Positions 4,418-6,592 of a stretch of 6,592 nucleotides of DNA are shown here, one piece after another. The notes below the pieces were generated by a model that worked only from the letters and a program-made list of their open reading frames with translations, was not told the origin of the DNA and searched no databases. Both the position numbers and the translations under genes were made by a program. Position 1 is the first letter of the stretch. Each line of letters starts with the position of its first letter. Source of the stretch: Acidobacteriota bacterium. Lineage in GTDB: Bacteria; Acidobacteriota; Terriglobia; Bryobacterales; JACQDG01. The stretch lies in NCBI GenBank assembly GCA_016201195.1, contig JACQDI010000720.1, positions 1 through 6,592 of the forward strand. The letters are read 5' to 3'.

Positions 4418-5397
4418 TTCTCTACCGCCTCTTGGCCGTGAACGCCGGCCTGGCGGTGGCCGGCGCCGTCTACGCCGCGCGGCAGAACATCCCGGCGCAG
4501 GCGGCGGTTCCCATCCTTGCCGCCTTCCTCCTGCAGATTTCATTCTATCTCGTGCCGGGCTTTCCGGAAGCCCGGCGGCGCCTGGAGCAACGCTTCGCAC
4601 CGGCGCTGCTGGCGGCGCTGGCGGTCGGAGGAGCCCTGGCGCCCTACCTCCTTTACAGCCTGGCCACCGGCGTGTTCCGCTTCTCGGCCCTGGGTAAACT
4701 GGCGGCGGTGTGCGTGGTCGTGGCGTTCACTTTCGTGGTGCGCCCGGCCCGGGGCCCGCGGCTCACCTGGCAGGACGTGGTCGTGCTGGGCGCTGTGGCC
4801 GTGGCCCTGCTGGGCGGCCTGTGGCGCCAGATCTATCTCAGCCCGGTCAAAGGCCTGCGCCTGGAGGTGCTGGGCCAAATCATGATGATCGGCCTGGGCG
4901 CCACCGCGTTTCTGTCATTGCGGGGCTTGCAAGGGACCGGCTTCCAATGGCCCATCCAGGTCGGGGACTGTAAAACAGGAATCAAACAATTTGTTTTTTG
5001 CGGCCTGATCGGCCTGCCTCTGGCCCTGGGCATCGGCTTCGTTCACTGGCGTCCGGTCGAGGCCGGCGCCTGGATGTACCCCTTCCTGGCGGCGGGAACC
5101 TTCCTGGGCATGTACGCGGTGGTAGCCCTGTTCGAGGAGCTGTTTTTTCGGGGCATCCTGCAGAACCTGGTCGCAGCCAGCCTGGGCCGCCCGGTGGCGG
5201 CGCAGGCCATCACCAGTCTCGTTTTCGGCCTCTGCCACCTGCCGTTCCGGGAATTTCCCAACTGGCGTTTTGCCATGGTGGCGACGGTCACCGGCTGGTT
5301 TTACGGGCAGGCCTACCGGGAGCGCGGCAGCATCGTCGCCGCCGCCATCACCCATGCCTTGGTCGTTACCGCCTGGCGGCTGCTGTTTGCCGCGTGA
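4405..5397 (+). CDS. CPBP family intramembrane metalloprotease (CAAX protease/Abi)
   Basis: A 330-residue multi-pass inner-membrane protein. Hydrophobic segments lie at about 8-25, 33-50, 66-86, 97-112, 123-140, 156-171, 196-213, 225-243, 263-277, 288-300 and 308-328. The CPBP (Rce1-like, PF02517) signature is complete in its metal site: FEELFFRG (243-250, Glu244, Glu245, Arg249), FGLCH (274-278, His278) and THAL (316-319, His317). The family's usual Asn/Asp a few residues after the last His is replaced by Val/Thr. The N-terminal half (1-190) is an extra membrane region beyond the roughly 200-residue core. Family members cleave membrane substrates, process peptides or confer self-immunity; no bacteriocin or prenylated substrate is visible nearby. 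There is no good ribosome site; the ATG at 4405 is preferred since the next start (GTG, 4438) would cut into the first membrane helix. Confidence 0.88.
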   Translation: MPRAFLYRLLAVNAGLAVAGAVYAARQNIPAQAAVPILAAFLLQISFYLVPGFPEARRRLEQRFAPALLAALAVGGALAPYLLYSLATGVFRFSALGKLAAVCVVVAFTFVVRPARGPRLTWQDVVVLGAVAVALLGGLWRQIYLSPVKGLRLEVLGQIMMIGLGATAFLSLRGLQGTGFQWPIQVGDCKTGIKQFVFCGLIGLPLALGIGFVHWRPVEAGAWMYPFLAAGTFLGMYAVVALFEELFFRGILQNLVAASLGRPVAAQAITSLVFGLCHLPFREFPNWRFAMVATVTGWFYGQAYRERGSIVAAAITHALVVTAWRLLFAA

Positions 5398-5468
5398 ACC
5401 GAAATGGAGTAGAGCAAGCGTAGTAGAGGAGAAGTACCAGAGGCAAACTACAGGACTAAGGTGAATCG

Positions 5469-5484
5469 GGTAACAACGGTTACC
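5469..5484. promoter_or_regulatory. Palindrome GGTAAC-N4-GTTACC, candidate operator
   Basis: Perfect 6-bp arms (5469-5474, 5479-5484) flank AACG in the AT-richer gap between the CAAX gene and the small HTH-like gene. The TAAC-N4-GTTA core is a shape used by several repressor families. It lies about 43 nt upstream of the TACAAT box. It could also fold as a short mRNA hairpin, but no T-run follows directly. The rest of the gap 5398-5544 shows no gene. Confidence 0.4.
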
Positions 5485-5526
5485 GTATAGGAGCTTTTCC
5501 TAATTTCGGCCCACCCCGCCCGCCTT

Positions 5527-5532
5527 TACAAT
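5527..5532 (+). promoter_or_regulatory. Candidate -10 box TACAAT of the small HTH-like gene
   Basis: TACAAT (5 of 6 consensus) lies 12 nt before the ATG at 5545, within TTTACAATTG. The -35 position (around 5504-5509, TTTCGG) is weak. The leader would be only a few bases long. Confidence 0.35.
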
Positions 5533-5544
5533 TGATTGGAAACC

Positions 5545-5781
5545 ATGAGAGTCCGACTGCAGCCGGGAAAGACTGAATACACGGAGGCGGAAGCCACCCG
5601 CGCGCTGGGTGTGTCGCCGGCCGAGTTTCGATCGCTATTGCAGCGTCATTTCTTGGAAAACGAGGAGGCGCTGGGCAACGTTGCCATAATGCGGTTCCGG
5701 CCGTCGGACCTGCTCCTGCTGAGCCTGTTCGACAAAGAGAAAGATGAGGACGCAGCCACGGTCCCCCCTTCTGACTCCTGA
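5545..5781 (+). CDS. Small HTH-like protein, 78 aa, function unknown
   Basis: A short cytosolic protein, apparently of a small uncharacterised acidobacterial-type family. Residues 11-36 (EYTEAEATRALGVSPAEFRS then LLQRHF) read like a helix-turn-helix: 'TEAEAxRALGVS' is the kind of helix-turn seen in MerR/excisionase-type DNA-binding proteins. A segment FRPSDLLLLSLF (51-62) follows, where an 'RFRPSDLLLL' pattern resembles the target-pointing part of MerR-like proteins. The tail (63-78) is charged and low in complexity; its last codons come from the 7-bp tandem repeat. The ATG at 5545 is preferred over a TTG at 5536 three codons upstream. GGA lies 5 nt before the ATG, a weak ribosome site. The palindrome at 5469-5484 could be its own or a partner's operator. 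DNA binding is inferred only. Confidence 0.65.
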   Translation: MRVRLQPGKTEYTEAEATRALGVSPAEFRSLLQRHFLENEEALGNVAIMRFRPSDLLLLSLFDKEKDEDAATVPPSDS

Positions 5782-5798
5782 CTCCTGTCTCCTGACTT
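5771..5798. repeat. Tandem repeat, four copies of the 7-mer CTGACTC
   Basis: Copies are CTGACTC (5771-5777), CTGACTC (5778-5784), CTGTCTC (5785-5791) and CTGACTT (5792-5798). The first two are exact and the others differ by one base. The array covers the stop codon of the small HTH-like gene (TGA at 5779-5781) and fills the gap before the convergent glycerate kinase stop at 5799-5801. Heptamer arrays like this are dispersed in some bacterial genomes and vary by slippage. Confidence 0.75.
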
Positions 5799-6592
5799 CT
5801 ACCACGCCACCAGTAATCGCAGGTCGCGGATGTTGTTGCCGGTGGGCCCGGTGATCAGTACGTCGTCGAGTTGCGAGAAGAATCTGTAAGAATCAGAACG
5901 CTCGAAGTAGTCCGGCGCCGACATTCCCAGCCGCGCGGCCCGGGCCAGGGTTTCGCCATCGGCTACCGCTCCCGCGGCTGGAGAATTGCCGTCGATGCCG
6001 TCGGTGCCCGCGCTGATGACGGCGATCTTCTCGCCGGCAATGCGCTCGGCGCAGGCCAGCACGAAGGCTTGGTTGCGACCTCCCACGCCGTTTCCGGTGA
6101 CGGGTGAGCTGAGCTCCCCGCCCGTCAGCACGGCCACGGTGCGGTCCGGGTGCTCGCGGCGCAGGGCCGCCAGAGTGCCCAGCAGGTGCTCGGCCGCGCG
6201 CACCACCGGCCAGTCGTCCACCGAGAGATCCTGCTCGACGAACCAGCCCTGCGCGCGCACGGCTGCTTCCAGCTTCTCCAGGCCCTGCTCGGTCGAGAGC
6301 AGGGCGTGCCAGCTCGAGTGCTGGAAGCGCGGGCTCCCGGGCTTGGGCGTTTCGGGAATCGTTCCCTCCTCAAACATCCGGCGGATCGAGGCCGGAAACC
6401 CAGGCAACAGGTTCAGCCGCTTCACGATCTCCCAGCAGTCGTCCACCGTGGATTCGTCGGGCATGGTGGGACCCGACGCCACCGTGGACGGCTTGTCCCG
6501 GGGCACATCGGACACATAGAGCGTCACCTGGCGCGCGGGATGGCCCGCCTCGCCCATCCTCCCGCCCTTGGCAGCCGAGAAGTGCTTGCGCA
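5799..6592 (-). CDS. Glycerate 2-kinase, MOFRL family (C-terminal part; 5' end beyond window)
   Basis: Phosphorylates D-glycerate with ATP to 2-phosphoglycerate, linking glyoxylate, tartrate or serine breakdown to glycolysis (GckA/TtuD/GLYCTK type). The 263 visible residues are the latter part of a protein normally around 420-450 aa. The frame is open to the right edge and starts RKHFSAAKGGR, the family's 'RKHLSxxKGGR' motif, so the internal ATG at 6557 is not the true start. Next come VTLYVSDVPRDKPSTVASGP and TMPD. The MOFRL domain follows, with LTGGELSSPVTGNGVGGRNQ, VISAGTDGIDGNSPAAGA and ending ITGPTGNNIRDL near the C-terminus. All recognisable elements are intact. The stop lies directly against the 7-bp tandem repeat and is convergent with the small HTH-like gene. 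No operon partner is visible. Confidence 0.92.
   Translation of the reverse strand, partial: RKHFSAAKGGRMGEAGHPARQVTLYVSDVPRDKPSTVASGPTMPDESTVDDCWEIVKRLNLLPGFPASIRRMFEEGTIPETPKPGSPRFQHSSWHALLSTEQGLEKLEAAVRAQGWFVEQDLSVDDWPVVRAAEHLLGTLAALRREHPDRTVAVLTGGELSSPVTGNGVGGRNQAFVLACAERIAGEKIAVISAGTDGIDGNSPAAGAVADGETLARAARLGMSAPDYFERSDSYRFFSQLDDVLITGPTGNNIRDLRLLVAW

Noticed and set aside
4418..4600. 61-codon N-terminal extension of the LolA-like protein
   Set aside because: Arg/Pro-rich sequence antisense to the CAAX gene that would bury the signal peptide; the ATG at 4417 starts directly with a signal peptide.

Overview
The window reads as GC-rich chromosomal DNA from a free-living heterotroph, most likely an acidobacterium (Bryobacter/Solibacter-like). 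The basis is protein character: a Tat-exported GH29 fucosidase, an RpiB of the CGSGVG type, a LolA-like exported protein and a MOFRL glycerate kinase, plus AT-poor intergenic DNA. The lineage is an inference, because no rRNA or marker gene is present.

Left part (1-1567, minus strand). The first codons of an exported protein run off the left edge. Upstream of it lie a weak promoter, a 12-bp palindrome and a short open stretch resembling the N-terminus of a HigA-type antitoxin, probably a gene remnant. Then comes a complete exported alpha-L-fucosidase.

Centre-left (1647-2728, plus strand). rpiB and a YqiA-like serine esterase form a tightly coupled pair (TAATG overlap), divergent from the fucosidase.

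Centre (2731-3670, minus strand). This is a two-gene islet of visibly lower GC: an unrecognised 114-aa protein followed 11 nt later by a HEPN-fold protein of the UPF0332-like type. A near-consensus -35 box lies so close to the first start codon that the transcript may be leaderless. It has the layout of a toxin-antitoxin-like or RNA-targeting defence module and is the most interesting candidate here. The 182-nt gap behind it holds no gene but has an 8-bp inverted repeat.

Right part (3671-6592). An exported LolA-like protein (minus) and a CPBP/CAAX membrane metalloprotease (plus) are divergent, and their predicted starts overlap by 13 bp. A 147-nt AT-richer gap with a clean GGTAAC-N4-GTTACC palindrome precedes a 78-residue HTH-like protein. 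Its 3' end runs into a four-copy 7-bp tandem repeat. This separates it from the C-terminal half of a MOFRL-type glycerate 2-kinase that continues beyond the right edge.

The metabolic genes share a loose theme of sugar breakdown and sugar-acid/pentose phosphate use (fucosidase, RpiB, glycerate kinase). They are not one operon.
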